From assembly GCA_033980235.1 (NCBI GenBank), contig CM067067.1, forward strand, positions 15,186,401 through 15,250,400: DNA of 64,000 nucleotides, in the 5' to 3' direction. Below are positions 1 through 10,500 of this stretch, piece by piece (within the stretch, counting starts at the first letter, position 1; every line of letters begins with the position of its first letter). This stretch comes from Diadema setosum (Eukaryota > Echinodermata > Echinoidea > Diadematoida > Diadematidae). A program made the translations under genes and the position numbers. Below the pieces are notes generated by a model. It saw only the letters and a program-made list of their open reading frames with translations. It did not search any database and was not told where the DNA came from.

Positions 1-76
1 TGTAATGCCTTGAACCCAAACATGTGTTTGCATGAATTACGAAGAGTTGCCACTCCATCTCTGTAACACCTCCCTG

Positions 77-571
77 ATCAGCTCGTCCTCAACTGGTTAA
101 TACCTTCACATGCACACACATACACAAACTTATTGGGCTGTGTCAAGTGCCATAAATCTCACCTGAAATGAAAAATTATGCTTCTCAAGATAATTCTGCA
201 AGGCAAGCTTGATAGTTAACCCTTTCAAGACTACAGTTGTCCCCAAGTATACTCGGGCAGGCATCTCTGGGAAATGTGTGTTATAGCGAAATCAGCTCGT
301 CCTCAACTGGTTAATACCTTCACATGCACACACACCAGGGCTACCAACACTGGAAACTAGTTGAGAGTGAGACTCCCATAGGCCAATGCTATAATTTAGG
401 AGTCAAAATGAGTGAGATCAATAGAAATGCATGCAAATGAAATAAAGTTTTAGAGTGAGAAAGGACCAAAATGCGTGAGTCTCACGCTCAATGCGTGAGA
501 GTTGGCAGCCCTGATCCATACACACACACACACAGTTACTGGGCTGTGTCAAGTGCCAAAAACCTCACCTG
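77..571. repeat. Duplicated intron segment, one copy split by a MITE
   Basis: Positions 77-165 and 291-335 plus 514-571 are two copies of one sequence. Both contain ATCAGCTCGTCCTCAACTGG and GGGCTGTGTCAAGTGCC, and both end in CTCACCTG, which on the minus strand is an AG|GTGAG splice donor. The right copy is interrupted by a 178-bp TIR element at 336-513, so the left copy shows the empty state. The right-hand donor is the one that ends the RRM exon at 569. Confidence 0.8.
336..513. mobile_element. MITE, CAGGGCTGCCAAC family (copy 1)
   Basis: The element starts CAGGGCTACCAAC and ends GTTGGCAGCCCTG, giving a 13-bp terminal inverted repeat with one mismatch. Its interior is rich in GTGAGACTC and CTCACGC motifs. 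It is absent from the duplicate of the same flank at 77-165, which supports insertion. No protein is encoded. Further copies lie at 4276-4659 and 15195-15634. Confidence 0.75.
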
Positions 572-782
572 CTTTTGAGAAATGCTTTGTGATGTCTTCC
601 GTGGTGGCGGTGTATGGAATCTGCCCAACAAACAACACGTAGAACTTCTTGTCGGATTGCTTCCTCTCCTTGACATCTCCCGACTGAGAGGGCGCCAAAG
701 CATCTGTGCTTTCCTGACTCTTGAGGGCCTCCTTAAAGCTGGATTCTAATAGCAATTTTGATTTGATATGATCTATCTTCAT
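569..782 (-). CDS. RRM-domain RNA-binding protein, single exon (partial gene)
   Basis: This is one exon on the minus strand. Reading from an ATG at 782, about 50 mostly charged residues precede an RNP2-like strand KFYVLFVGQIPY and helix 1 (EDITKHFSKA). The frame then reaches a good donor, GCAG|GTGAGG, at 569/568. An RRM needs about 80 residues, so the RNP1 half must lie in another exon left of here. The same frame stays open upstream to about 813, where TTGTGCAG could be an acceptor, so this may be an internal exon rather than the first coding one. A possible next exon at 266-163 is open and in phase but does not look like an RRM second half. RRM proteins bind single-stranded RNA. I do not recognise the ortholog. 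Confidence 0.6.
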
Positions 783-862
783 TATTAATGATAATGACAA
801 ATTACTGAGCCTGCACAATTATGAAATACAAACAGCCCACTTCATATACAGTGCTCTTCTCA

Positions 863-1079
863 TGGTGACACGACACGACATTTACTCCTGCAACAATTGC
901 TCAGGCCGCAGTCTATTTTCTCCAAGGGCTTAGGGTTAGGGTTGTGATAGGGTTTTAGGTTTATGATGTGGGGATTACAATTAGGGTTAGCTAATAGGAT
1001 TATATGTTTGTGGGTGGGTTTTGTGGTTTAGCATGCAGATATATCATGGGAGCAACTGTCGCAGGAGCAAATGTCATGG
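863..1079. mobile_element. MITE-like element with TTAGGG-like interior
   Basis: Left end CATTTACTCCTGCAACAATT and the reverse complement of the right end (CATTTGCTCCTGCGACAGTT) match with three differences, forming terminal inverted repeats. The interior (925-1000) contains CTTAGGGTTAGGGTT and further GGGTTAG variants. It resembles telomeric repeat only because of these few units. There is no coding capacity. Confidence 0.6.
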
Positions 1080-1182
1080 AACCTCTTCTCATACACACAT
1101 GGACAAGACACCACCTTACACACAAATGAAAAAAAACAAGGAAAAGTAGAAATTATGCGGTGCGTAATATATGTCCCTGCCA

Positions 1183-2130
1183 GAAGTAGCATTTAGTAGC
1201 AAAATGTACAATATAGGTAAAAAGATGAAGGTCAAAGGTCAAAGAAGTCAAAGGTCAAAATTCTATGTAGAAGTTTTGAAGCCCTCACCTAGTGCCATCA
1301 CATAAAGCAAACGGAATCGAAATCGGGTTAGAAATGGCGAAGGAGTGGCATTTTGTAGCCAATTTACAATATAGGTAAAAAAATCAAGGTCAAAGGTCAA
1401 AGAAGTCAAAGGTCAAAATTCTGTGTAGAAGTTTTGAAGCCCTCACCTAGTGCCATCACATAAAGCAAACGGAATCGAAATCGGGTTAGAAATGGCGAAG
1501 GAGTAGCATTTGGTAGCAAAATGTACAATACAGGTCAAAAATCAAGGTCAAAGAAGTCAAAGGTCAAAATTCTGTGTAGAGGTTTTGAAGCCCTCACCTA
1601 GTGCCATCACTTAAAGCAAACGGAATTGAAATCGGGTTACAAATGGCGAAGGAGTAGCATTTTGTAGCAAAATGTACAATATAGGTCAAAAATCAAGGTC
1701 AAAGGTCAAAGAAGTCAAAGGTCAAAATTCTGTCTAGAAGTTTTGAAGCCCTCACCTAGTGCCATCACATAAAGCAAACGGAATCAAAATCGGGTTAGAA
1801 ATGGCGAATGAGTAGCATTTTGTAGGCAATGTACAATATAGGTCAAAAATCAAGGTCAAAGGTCAAAGAAGTCAAAGGTCAAAATTCTGTGAAGAAGTTT
1901 CGAAGCCCTCACCTAGTGCCATCATATAAAGCAAACGGAATCAAAATCGTGTTAGAAATGGCGAAGGAGTAGCATTTTGAAGCAAAATGCACAATATAGG
2001 TCAAAGGTCAAGGTCAAAACTGAAATTCTGTATAGAAGTTTCAAAGCTCCCATGTAGTGCTATCATATAAAGCAAACAGAATCAAAATCGGGTTAGAAAT
2101 GGCGAAGGAGTAGCATTTTGAACATTTTGA
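1183..2130. repeat. Tandem repeat, about 155 bp x 6 copies, AGGTCA-rich
   Basis: The anchor GTGCCATCAC (or close variant) recurs at 1292, 1450, 1601, 1759, 1916 and 2057, so spacings are 158, 151, 158, 157 and 141. Each unit has a block of AGGTCA/GGTCAAA motifs, then TTTTGAAGCCCTCACCTAG, then AAAGCAAACGGAATCGAAAT, then AAATGGCGAAGGAGTAGCA. At least four units contain AGGTCAAAGGTCA, an ideal DR1 nuclear-receptor site. The array runs directly into an ACGG/ACAC microsatellite. Confidence 0.9.
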
Positions 2131-2220
2131 TCACACACGGACGCACACACAGACGGACGCACGGACACACGGACGGACGGACGGACGCACAGACGGACGC
2201 ACGGACACACACACGTACGG
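2131..2220. repeat. ACGGACGC/ACAC-type microsatellite
   Basis: Mixed repeats of ACGG, ACGC and ACAC follow the 155-bp array without a gap. The 62-residue minus-strand open frame through it (cysteine, valine and arginine rich) is a by-product of the repeat. From 2281 to 2798 I see no gene or clear repeat. Confidence 0.85.
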
Positions 2221-2798
2221 AGCCCGTTTCATAGTCCCCTGCTCGAACTCGTTCGGCGGGGACAAAAATGACATGTAACAAATTAAAGAAACATCACTTT
2301 ATATGGCCTTTCTTTGGCCTGAAATTAAGTCATAAAACATATACGTACTTTCCCCCACTGCATTGATAAACTAATGTCTGTATTTGTAAGGCAATTGCAG
2401 GTTCTAGACAATATTCCTAATGGAGTCAGTAAAGCTGTTTTATGTAAAAGCAATGCAGTGTATGGTCTTGCTATCTAAGATTGCCATATTGAAATAAGCC
2501 TCAGTTACGAAAACTGTAATCTTGTAGCATAAACTGGAAAAAACAAATCAATCCCTTGCAATAAGTATCATAAGTTCAGATCTGAACAGGTACATGCCAC
2601 ATTTTAGCATTTGTCCAGCATTAGATGATGTAGGTCTACAGAAATGATATTGTCCTACAGAATGTTCTTATAATTCTAATCACATGACTCCTTTCATTCA
2701 TAAATCTATGTAGCCATCCTGACATTGAGCGATATCCCTTTTTTGATTCCTTGTTTTGAGTAAATACAGTATATATAAATGACACTGCACAGACGGGT

Positions 2799-3812
2799 GA
2801 ACCTCAGAGTATATGGCTTCAGTGAATGCTGCAATGTTAGTAGAACACGTCAGAAAGTTTGAGGAAAATCAGACAATTACATGTAATCCATTGAAAGATT
2901 TTTACTTTTTAAAGTTTCAGTGTCGCCATCGCTGGATGAGTAGAATACTACAGCCTGTGATGTCACAGCACGAAAATGACACGGAGAAAATAAAAAGAGA
3001 ATGCCACAAAATTTCATTTCTTATTGAAAAGTACACATTCCCTCAACTTGTTACTAACATTTGATGACATAAATGGTATCCCCAGGTACCGGTACCAAAT
3101 AGAAATCAGCCATTTTGTTGAATTATTATTTTTTTTGGAAGGTTGTACCCTGGGTGCAAAAAAGAGGAAATTATTTTGGTGCTGGAGCTAGCGTGTGCTA
3201 GCCACTGCACTGCACTGCACTGAAGCACACGCTAGTGGTATCACAGCGTGCCATGCACGCATATAGTATAACATGCAGTGGCATGGGAATGACCATGTAC
3301 ACGCACACACAGTGCATGCATTTTTCTCTGGCTGTCCTCGAGTGGACACGAGGTGGCGCTACACAATGCAGTAACCTGGGGTGCTACGGTACCCCGGGGT
3401 AACGCGTGATGCATCATTTGTCAAGGGTGATACTGACTCTCTATGCTTTCTCAAGGAGGTACAGTAGTTCAACTGCTCTTCCTTTTATGCTGAAAAAAAC
3501 CCCCACTAAAATATGTTGAAGTCTCTTTATTTTTTTCTCTGTCTTGTCCTGTGATTACATCACAAACGGTTGTACTAGTAGTCTTTTCATCCATTTAAAT
3601 GGCAGCTTAAAACTCTGAAAATTCATAGCTTTTTAATGGATATTCTGATTTTCTTAAAACTTCACTGATAGTGTTCTACTAATATTGGTGGAGTACAGTT
3701 AATTCTGAGTATACCAACGGAACCAAAACAGAAACAGTAACTGTACTAATGTTGCTGCATTCCCTCAATCCACATATTTGGGCTTCATTCTCCTTAAACT
3801 CATAAGGACAAG
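2799..3812. mobile_element. Diverged copy of the long-TIR foldback element
   Basis: The left part (2815-3060) matches the foldback element at 11927-12507, including TTAGTAGAACAC, AAGTTTGAGGAAAATC and GCTGGATGAG. The right part (3610-3812) holds the inverted counterparts, such as GTGTTCTACTAAT and GCATTCCCTCAATCC, and ends near ATAAGGACAAG. The middle carries an unrelated block (3180-3420) with the hairpin-forming GCTAGCGTGTGCTAGCC. The 83-residue open frame at 2813-3064 lies in the repeat and is not a gene. The stretch 3813-4275 shows nothing I recognise. Confidence 0.7.
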
Positions 3813-4275
3813 TCATATACGCTGTATGATCTCAAAGTACCTTTTGGAGCTTGATCATTTTGAGGCTGATGTTTACTCCACCATCTGAAAAACAAATGAA
3901 ATAAAATAACACAAAATGATTAGTTGAAAGACACAAGTCTGATGAAATTTTGTGAATGTATTTCACTTTGCCTTCCTGATGTAAAAGTTAAAACCCGACA
4001 TCACAAAAAAGTGATAGAGGAACATTTTGAGCAATAACGAGCTCTACATGTCTAAAAAGAGGGTAGAATGAATTCTGTGATTTGTAGCATAATGATATAA
4101 TGATACAATAATAAAACAATGTTGGTACTTGGGGCAACAAAGGCAGAGTTCAAGGAGAACATGATGATGAAGATAAATAGGGTAAAGAGCAATTTAGATA
4201 CAAGGCTACTTCCATCAACTCTGTAGCACAGAGTACATAATATGCCTATTGCTGAGTATTTGGTCACATCCTCCT

Positions 4276-4659
4276 CAGAGCTACCAAGTCTCACGCATTC
4301 TGAGTGAGACTCAAGCATTTAGGGGTCGTCTCACGATCTCACGCATGGCACCCATTTTTCTCACGCATCGGGCAAAGTCTGGAATTTGGGCCCATAATAA
4401 GGAGCATAGCTCAAAGGATTAAAGTGATAGTTACAATTGAAGGTATATTTTCTTTTTGTCTTTCAAAACAAGTAAAAAATAGTCACTTAAGTATGCACCT
4501 GATCGCACCATTAAGAGCTAAAAATTGAAAAAGCTCCCGACCTATCGTGGGAGGCCACAGGGGGGGGGGGGACCCCTCCCACACCCTCGCTTGTCGCTCG
4601 TCGAGATGCCGAGTCATGAAAATCTCACTCATAAGAACTTTTTGAACTTGACATCCCTG
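4276..4659. mobile_element. MITE, CAGGGCTGCCAAC family (copy 2)
   Basis: It starts CAGAGCTACCAAGTCTCACG and ends near TTGACATCCCTG, a degenerate version of the CAGGGCTGCCAAC terminus. The interior shares AAGTATGCACC and a long G run (from 4561) with copy 3 at 15195-15634. Open frames at 4304-4528 and 4483-4761 run through it and are not genes. Confidence 0.65.
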
Positions 4660-4829
4660 CCTCCTGATACTCATCAGAACTAAATATTTGAATGCTACAT
4701 GTACATAGTACAGACCAGAAGCTATAGAGTAACAACAATCCCATAAAACTGCCACTTCCACAGTTCACAAATATAAATTTACATTTACAATCCTTACAAA
4801 TAATAATAAGAAAAATAGAGCAACTCCGC

Positions 4830-5235
4830 CACAGCGAGACCAGCATTGGAATATGCATTCACAGTTTGGAGTCCTTTTACAAAGAAAAGCCATTGAAGCA
4901 TTAGAGAAGGTGCAGACAAGATGCTTACATTTATGTAGCAACAAAATCAGACTGGAATTTCTTCAGGGGAGAAGAATCAAGACTGATCTTATAGATACCT
5001 ACAAGTTTCTAAATGGCCATTATAAAACCAAACCAGATATTTTCTTCTCTACCCCACCCAAACACTAAGAGGTCACTCTTACAAGCTTTGTCATAGACAC
5101 TACAAAACCCAACTTGCTGGCCACTTCTACTCAAATAGAGTGGTCAAGCCGTGGAACTCCCTCCAAGAGCATGTTGTGTCTGCACCCACTGTGGCATCCT
5201 TCAAGAATAGACTGAGAGCCCTTCCCACAGTAGCC
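4830..5235 (+). pseudogene. LINE fragment: broken C-terminal part of a reverse transcriptase
   Basis: Three frames give successive pieces typical of the C-terminus of CR1/jockey-type LINE ORF2: RPALEYAFTVWSPFTK (from about 4833), EALEKVQTRC with RIKTDLIDTYKFLNGHY (4890-5040), and RGHSYKLCHRHYKTQL with NRVVKPWNSLQEHVVSAPTV (5070-5200). There are frameshifts near 4885 and 5064 and no polymerase core, so this is a 5'-truncated, decayed copy. Following sequence (5236-5490) includes a perfect 12-bp hairpin GGCGACTCGCTC at 5245-5256/5311-5322 and a direct repeat containing ATATTCTTTGACAAAT at about 5373 and 5458. It is probably the element's 3' tail. Confidence 0.75.
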
Positions 5236-5499
5236 TTTAAACAAGGCGACTCGCTCTGCGTGCCCCCGTATATAGCGCGTTTACCCCACAAACCTGTTGG
5301 CCGGCGAGTGGAGCGAGTCGCCTTTAGACACTCGTTCAGGGATGTGTACTTTTGTCGTTGTTGTTGCTTTATATTCTTTGACAAATTTGCGTACAAATTT
5401 GACGCAGAAAATACACACGGCACCAAGGCAAGCCGCGCGCGCTTGCTAACAAATTTATATTCTTTGACAAATGTGCGTACAAATTTGTACTGATCAGTC

Positions 5500-5829
5500 C
5501 TGAAACTATGGGAGCTGTAAAACCACAATCAATCAGCCATGCATTTCTGCACTTTTGGACAAGGCATAAATGTCACTCCTGTCTCGTGAGTGCTCAATAC
5601 GTATGTTCATATCAAATGCAAACAATGCTGATAAGAAAATTCACTCAATTTCATATCTTGGGAGTAATTACTGGTACCAAGTGGATGTTAAGGAAATTAC
5701 AACATGCCAGAAAACATAATTCTAACTTACCCCAAAATAGAGGTGTATATTAATGTTGGAAGTAATATGTAATTCATGTGTGTTTGTGTAGGAGTTCTCA
5801 AGGAGTTGGGAATCCCCCTTCCCTCCCGT

Positions 5830-5861
<32 letters not shown>

Positions 5862-6089
5862 TCACGGCGAGATTGCGTCCGTATAATCGAGAGATCCGGA
5901 TAAAGGGAGGCCGGATAAGAGGGGTTGAACTGTACAGCGTTTTTCAAATTTTTGTGTCGCATTTTTCGTGATTTCGGTCCATACAACGCTCTGTGAGGCT
6001 AGTCTATGAAGCCCTGCGCGTATTGAATGTCATCAGTACGCAGAAATGTGTGTGTCCGGAATTACCATGCTGTCCGGTAATACCATAGC
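5500..6089. other. Intergenic stretch, no gene seen
   Basis: It contains an A run at about 5837-5861 and then a GC-richer piece (5862-5940) with GAGAGATCCGGATAAAGG, which looks like one end of a dispersed repeat. The 81- and 62-residue open frames here have no recognisable features. Confidence 0.5.
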
Positions 6090-6891
6090 TATTAAAGGTA
6101 CTAGCCCACATTCGCAAACCCACGAAAATTAAAACTCGAGTGCATAAAACAGGTCCAATATGACTTCAAGTACAAGTTATAACAGTAACATACCTCACCT
6201 GTTGCTCTTTGTCTATACCATTCGATAAAAGAGAGAAAATCATCGTTTTAAAATCAATTTTCAAACCGGGTCAACCCGACCCAAAATCGAATTACGAGCG
6301 CGGGCTAGCTACGTACATTAACTTACACATGTATCGCATGCATGTAGTACGTGCGTGGACCGGAGCTAGCGAGCGTTTTTATACGCATGCATACGGTGCA
6401 TTTTCATTTATTTTTATGAAAGTAATGGACTAATTGGAACGAAATTTTGCACAGGTGTTACTGCAATCATACCCAAACTCCATGCTCACCGTGTTCACAT
6501 TGTCCCCCGCGCCGCGGGGACAGCCTCAAGAGATCTTATCTTTTTTACGACTTACCGTTCACATTGGTATCTCATCTGTCCCCGAGCTGTGGGGGCAATT
6601 GGAGCTTGGGGCGAGCTCTGCCAGGCACAGCGCATGCGCACATTTGATGACCACAGCTGGATGCTATCAATTTCGCCCCAAGGTCACTCTCCCCTCCAAA
6701 TCTTGTCCCCGTACCCGACTTGATTCGCGGGGACGAGGGGACAAGTCCCAGCGAGCGTTCACATTATGGTTTTGGAGGAGAAAGTCCCACAGCTTGGGAC
6801 TTTCCCCGCGGCGCGGGGGACAATGTGAACGCAGGGGCTGACTATGAGACCAATTGCTGCAGGTTTACAAATGTGGGCTAATACCTTTAAT
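6090..6891. mobile_element. MITE with TATTAAAGGTA..AGCCCACATT ends, carrying a nested element
   Basis: Left end ATTAAAGGTACTAGCCCACA and the reverse complement of the right end (ATTAAAGGTATTAGCCCACA) differ by one base, and the match continues for about ten more. The element is about 800 bp because a second TIR element sits inside it at 6491-6832. No transposase is visible. Confidence 0.7.
6491..6832. mobile_element. MITE with GTTCACATTGTCCCCCGCGC ends, nested
   Basis: The left end GTTCACATTGTCCCCCGCGC continues into CGCGGGGA. The right end is its inverted copy, so the terminal repeat is about 28 bp. It is GC-rich compared with its surroundings. The 135- and 66-residue open frames over it are GC-driven artefacts. 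Confidence 0.75.
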
Positions 6892-7543
6892 ACATGTCAT
6901 GATGTGATGATGTAAGCCTTTCCACACCAGATGCTATGCTACTTCACTTTGACTTCAAGACTAAACAAGAGTTTATAATATAGAATAGACTATTCAAATA
7001 ATAACATTATTTAACAATAATTATTCTACTGGAAAAGAAAGTGACCAAGATATTCACCCCAACTGGACTGATAGGAAAGATCAAAAGATTTATCGCCCCT
7101 GTCTCAAAACCCAGCAGTGAGTTATTTCAAATTGTGTCTTTAAATCCTGGAAAAACACAAACATGAACATGCGGGACTATTAAAAACCTGTAGAAACTGG
7201 AATATCGCTACAATGACAAAACTGGTGTATTCGTAGGCGCAACAGCAGGCAACTTACTGCATTCTCCTTTCTTTTCTTGATAAACTGGAATTACCAGACG
7301 TGGAAACCGAATCATTTGCAGTTTCTGTCATTTTCACCTTGCCTGTGGCGCTGTGGGACTAGCTTACTGGGAATTCTAGCAACCGCTGGTGCTGTGGTGG
7401 GATGTGCCTGGCTGGAGCTGGGTAGACTCTTCACGTATTACGTTACTAGTGCTATCCACACGCACGTGTTGTCAATCAGCGAAGCTTCAAGCTGTGAGTT
7501 GACTGCGTGGGGGGAGTTCACAACTCGAATTGCTTAGAAAATC
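6892..7543 (+). promoter_or_regulatory. Upstream region of mrpl45
   Basis: No other gene is visible between the nested MITE and the mL45 start codon. At 7365-7380, TACTGGGAATTCTAGCAAC partly resembles the ZNF143/Staf-type site that is common in promoters of mitochondrial and housekeeping genes. No TATA box is obvious. The transcription start cannot be set from sequence alone. Confidence 0.3.
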
Positions 7544-10500
7544 ATGGCAAATGTTATTTTCAGGACAGCAAACTGCTGCTATAATTCTCCGGTGAGTAGT
7601 GCGCATACCACCTTGTACATTTGTAGTGTGAAAGCAGCGTGGACTTCTGTGGAGGCAGATTATTTCAAACATCCCTGAACGTTCCCTTTTGCATGATAAC
7701 ACAATCTTCTATACGTGGGGCTGTGCATTATACAATTCTTCATATCTGCTGTAGTTTCTAGTAGACGTAGATCTAGGCGTAAATATTTATGTATTCATGT
7801 ACTCCGATCTTGGATCTTGGATAAGTAGGCCTCCCAAACATCGCCTGTGAAGTTTTAACTGGAGGTTGCGTAGAGGGTGGACTTTCAGAGAGAGGATGAG
7901 CATGATGAGAGGGAAGGGTCCTCAAACCGTTGCAAACGGGGCATGTTCATGTTTAACTTGGTCCGTTTGGGAAATAGTAGATGGGGCCAAGTTGTTCCAT
8001 GCTTTTTTTACAGTGCGTGGAAATATCATCGCCTTGTCTAACTTGGCGCCAATGTTATTGCATAGAAAATACCCATACCAAAGAGTTATCACATATAATG
8101 ATAATTCTGCGCCCTTAAAAATTACCAAGCCCTTTACATTACAGGCAGTAATCGTGGACTTCTAGATTCCAATAGTAAGGTTCAGTTTAGTAATAGTATA
8201 TCCTAAATACAAACTGTAGTAGGCTAGGTCTAGTCTAACGTTAGCCTCAAGTTGAAGAGAAGAAGTCTTGTGTGGAGTTTTGGGGAACCCTGTTGTAGTG
8301 GCTGTAACAACAGTTAGATTATCTAAGTGTAAGTGCAATATGAAAAATATAGATAGATAGACAGTATCTAAGCTCTGTAAATCTGTATTACCGGCCGGGT
8401 ACATGTATGTCTATCAAAAGCAATAACTCACAAGTGTCGCTTCGCACAGCGTCTGGTTGGGCTATATTGATCTCAGTAGTAGGTTGGACTGACTTTGTTT
8501 AACACGGCACTCGGGGTCACAGCATTTCTTTTGTCAATCATGAAAAATCTTTTTAACCCCACCTCATTTTGTGAAAAGGGGAGGGGGGAGGGAAGATTAC
8601 AATGTAGGATTTTTTTTTTTTTCTCAAGACTTCTAACCTTGGCTTTTTCTTGTCCCAAAGGTAAGCTACTGTCGGCTCCTCCTCACAACTAAGCAGGTAG
8701 CAGCCACTGCACAGGCAGTCACGAGCCACCAGCCTGTGAGAACCAGGACCACCCAGAAGATTCATAAGGCTAGCAAGAAGGGCCGCCTCACCCTCAAGGA
8801 CCAGGAGCGGCTCCGCAAGGCAGAGGAGTACAAGAATGACCGGCGGAAGTACATCCTCGACACGCTCCGGAAGGCAGGCATCAGACCGGGCCAGCAGTAC
8901 CAGGAGAGACCCATAACCATCACCTGCACAGGTGAAACTTGAAGATCTGTTGAAATGAAAGCTTTTAGTCTCTTGACCCCAAGAGCAAAGTCGCTGTAAA
9001 TACATAAATTCCCATTATGAGTTGTGTAATACGATCATTTAGTGAAGTTTGGATGGGTACTGGGCAAATTATGAAGTGAAGGCTGAATGCCAGTATATCA
9101 CCTATAGTGGTGTAAAGTGGATCTTCACCCACCCTCTATCCTGCTCTGTTATATCAAAACAATGTTTTGTGCTCCTTAATTTCAGCTCACAGAAAGCCCA
9201 GATATGCAGGGTTTTGTTAAGTTATGTCTAAGTATCAAGTGGGTGTTTTCTTTTTTTTTTTCTCCCTTTGAGATTGTGAGAACATGATGACAAAAGATTT
9301 CTGTTGCTCTAGTGTAAAATGAACATATTCTCAATTTCTCAGTATGGCATTACAGGAATATTTTGATACTTTCATCTTACTCATCTATGGTATGGCTTTG
9401 CATCACATTTTTGCTGCTGATTTGACACTTTAGACAATATGTGCCATATTACTGCTCAGTCTCTGTCTTGCAAACATTATATGCATATGTGACCCTGCAT
9501 CACAAAATCACCAAAAAGTCGCTAGACAGGGACTTTTAGTTCAGGGCAGATTCTGTGAGAGTAGACTCTAAGCAGTAGAATGATGTATTACTCAATAGAA
9601 ATAGACTTTCCTAACCTATTTAAATAAGGGAAAGAAAGTATAAACTCGGGAAAAGTGTCTACTTAGAAAACAGGCTCTGAAGTTTAAAGTTTATTTAAGT
9701 GCGTGATCTCGCCAAGCTGTGTACTGCGAAATGAATGAGACAAAAAACGGGATGCACAACTCACAATGAAGGGATTATCAAATTACGCTAAAATTTTTCA
9801 CATTCTGTTAGCACATTCTATTAATGACTACTTTCAACATTCAAAGCAGTGGCACCATCCTTCCAGTAATTATCAGAGTGAAGCGTAAGCCATGTAGCTA
9901 ATCACACTACACGTGTATTTTACAAGAAAAAAAAAAGTGTTCCAAGAAACTGCAAAAAAAAGAGAAAAATCAATTTCACATTTGTTTATAATCCCAAATG
10001 AGTATTGTGTAGAGCAATTGGTCTTTCACAAAATATAAAATGCTAGAGATTTACCAGGTTAACCTCTTCCACCTAGAAATTTTGTATTTCAAGTTTTCAC
10101 ATTAAATCAAGATGTGCCACTTCTTTTTGTTTTTGTAATGCATGGTCACATGTATTTTATAAACAAGTTGCTTTAAAAAATGATTAAAAACAAACACTTT
10201 CAAAGGACATTTTACCAAAGGTTATCCTTCATTCTTTATGATATTAATTTTTTTCTTTCTTTTTGACTTTTACACAGCTATTGACATGTCTGAAGATTTG
10301 ATAACGCTCATATTCATTTTCACCCTGTGTCTGTATCTAGGGGATTTCTTCGAGCCGTATGTTCCCCCTGAGGGTGACGGAAAAGCTTCATCCCTTTCAA
10401 CTGAGGTATGTTTTGTGTTACAGCGTTTATGCACATGGTGTATTAGGCATTGCTTAAACATGTTGATCAAAATCCATTACATGGGGTTTAAAGAACACAT

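Noticed and set aside
163..266. Second exon of the RRM gene on the minus strand
   Set aside because: Frame and splice sites are acceptable, but the peptide does not continue the RRM fold, so I keep it only as a finding.
1183..2130. CRISPR-like array
   Set aside because: The repeat is a contiguous 155-bp satellite without unique spacers, in an animal genome.
4304..4761. Short open frames over the second CAGGGCTGCCAAC element
   Set aside because: They are within a MITE family and interrupted in the related copy at 15195-15634.
6434..6841. 135-aa open frame, and similar GC-rich frames at 16677-17040 and 26426-27018
   Set aside because: They coincide with GC-rich TIR elements, have matching open frames on other strands or frames, and show no domain.
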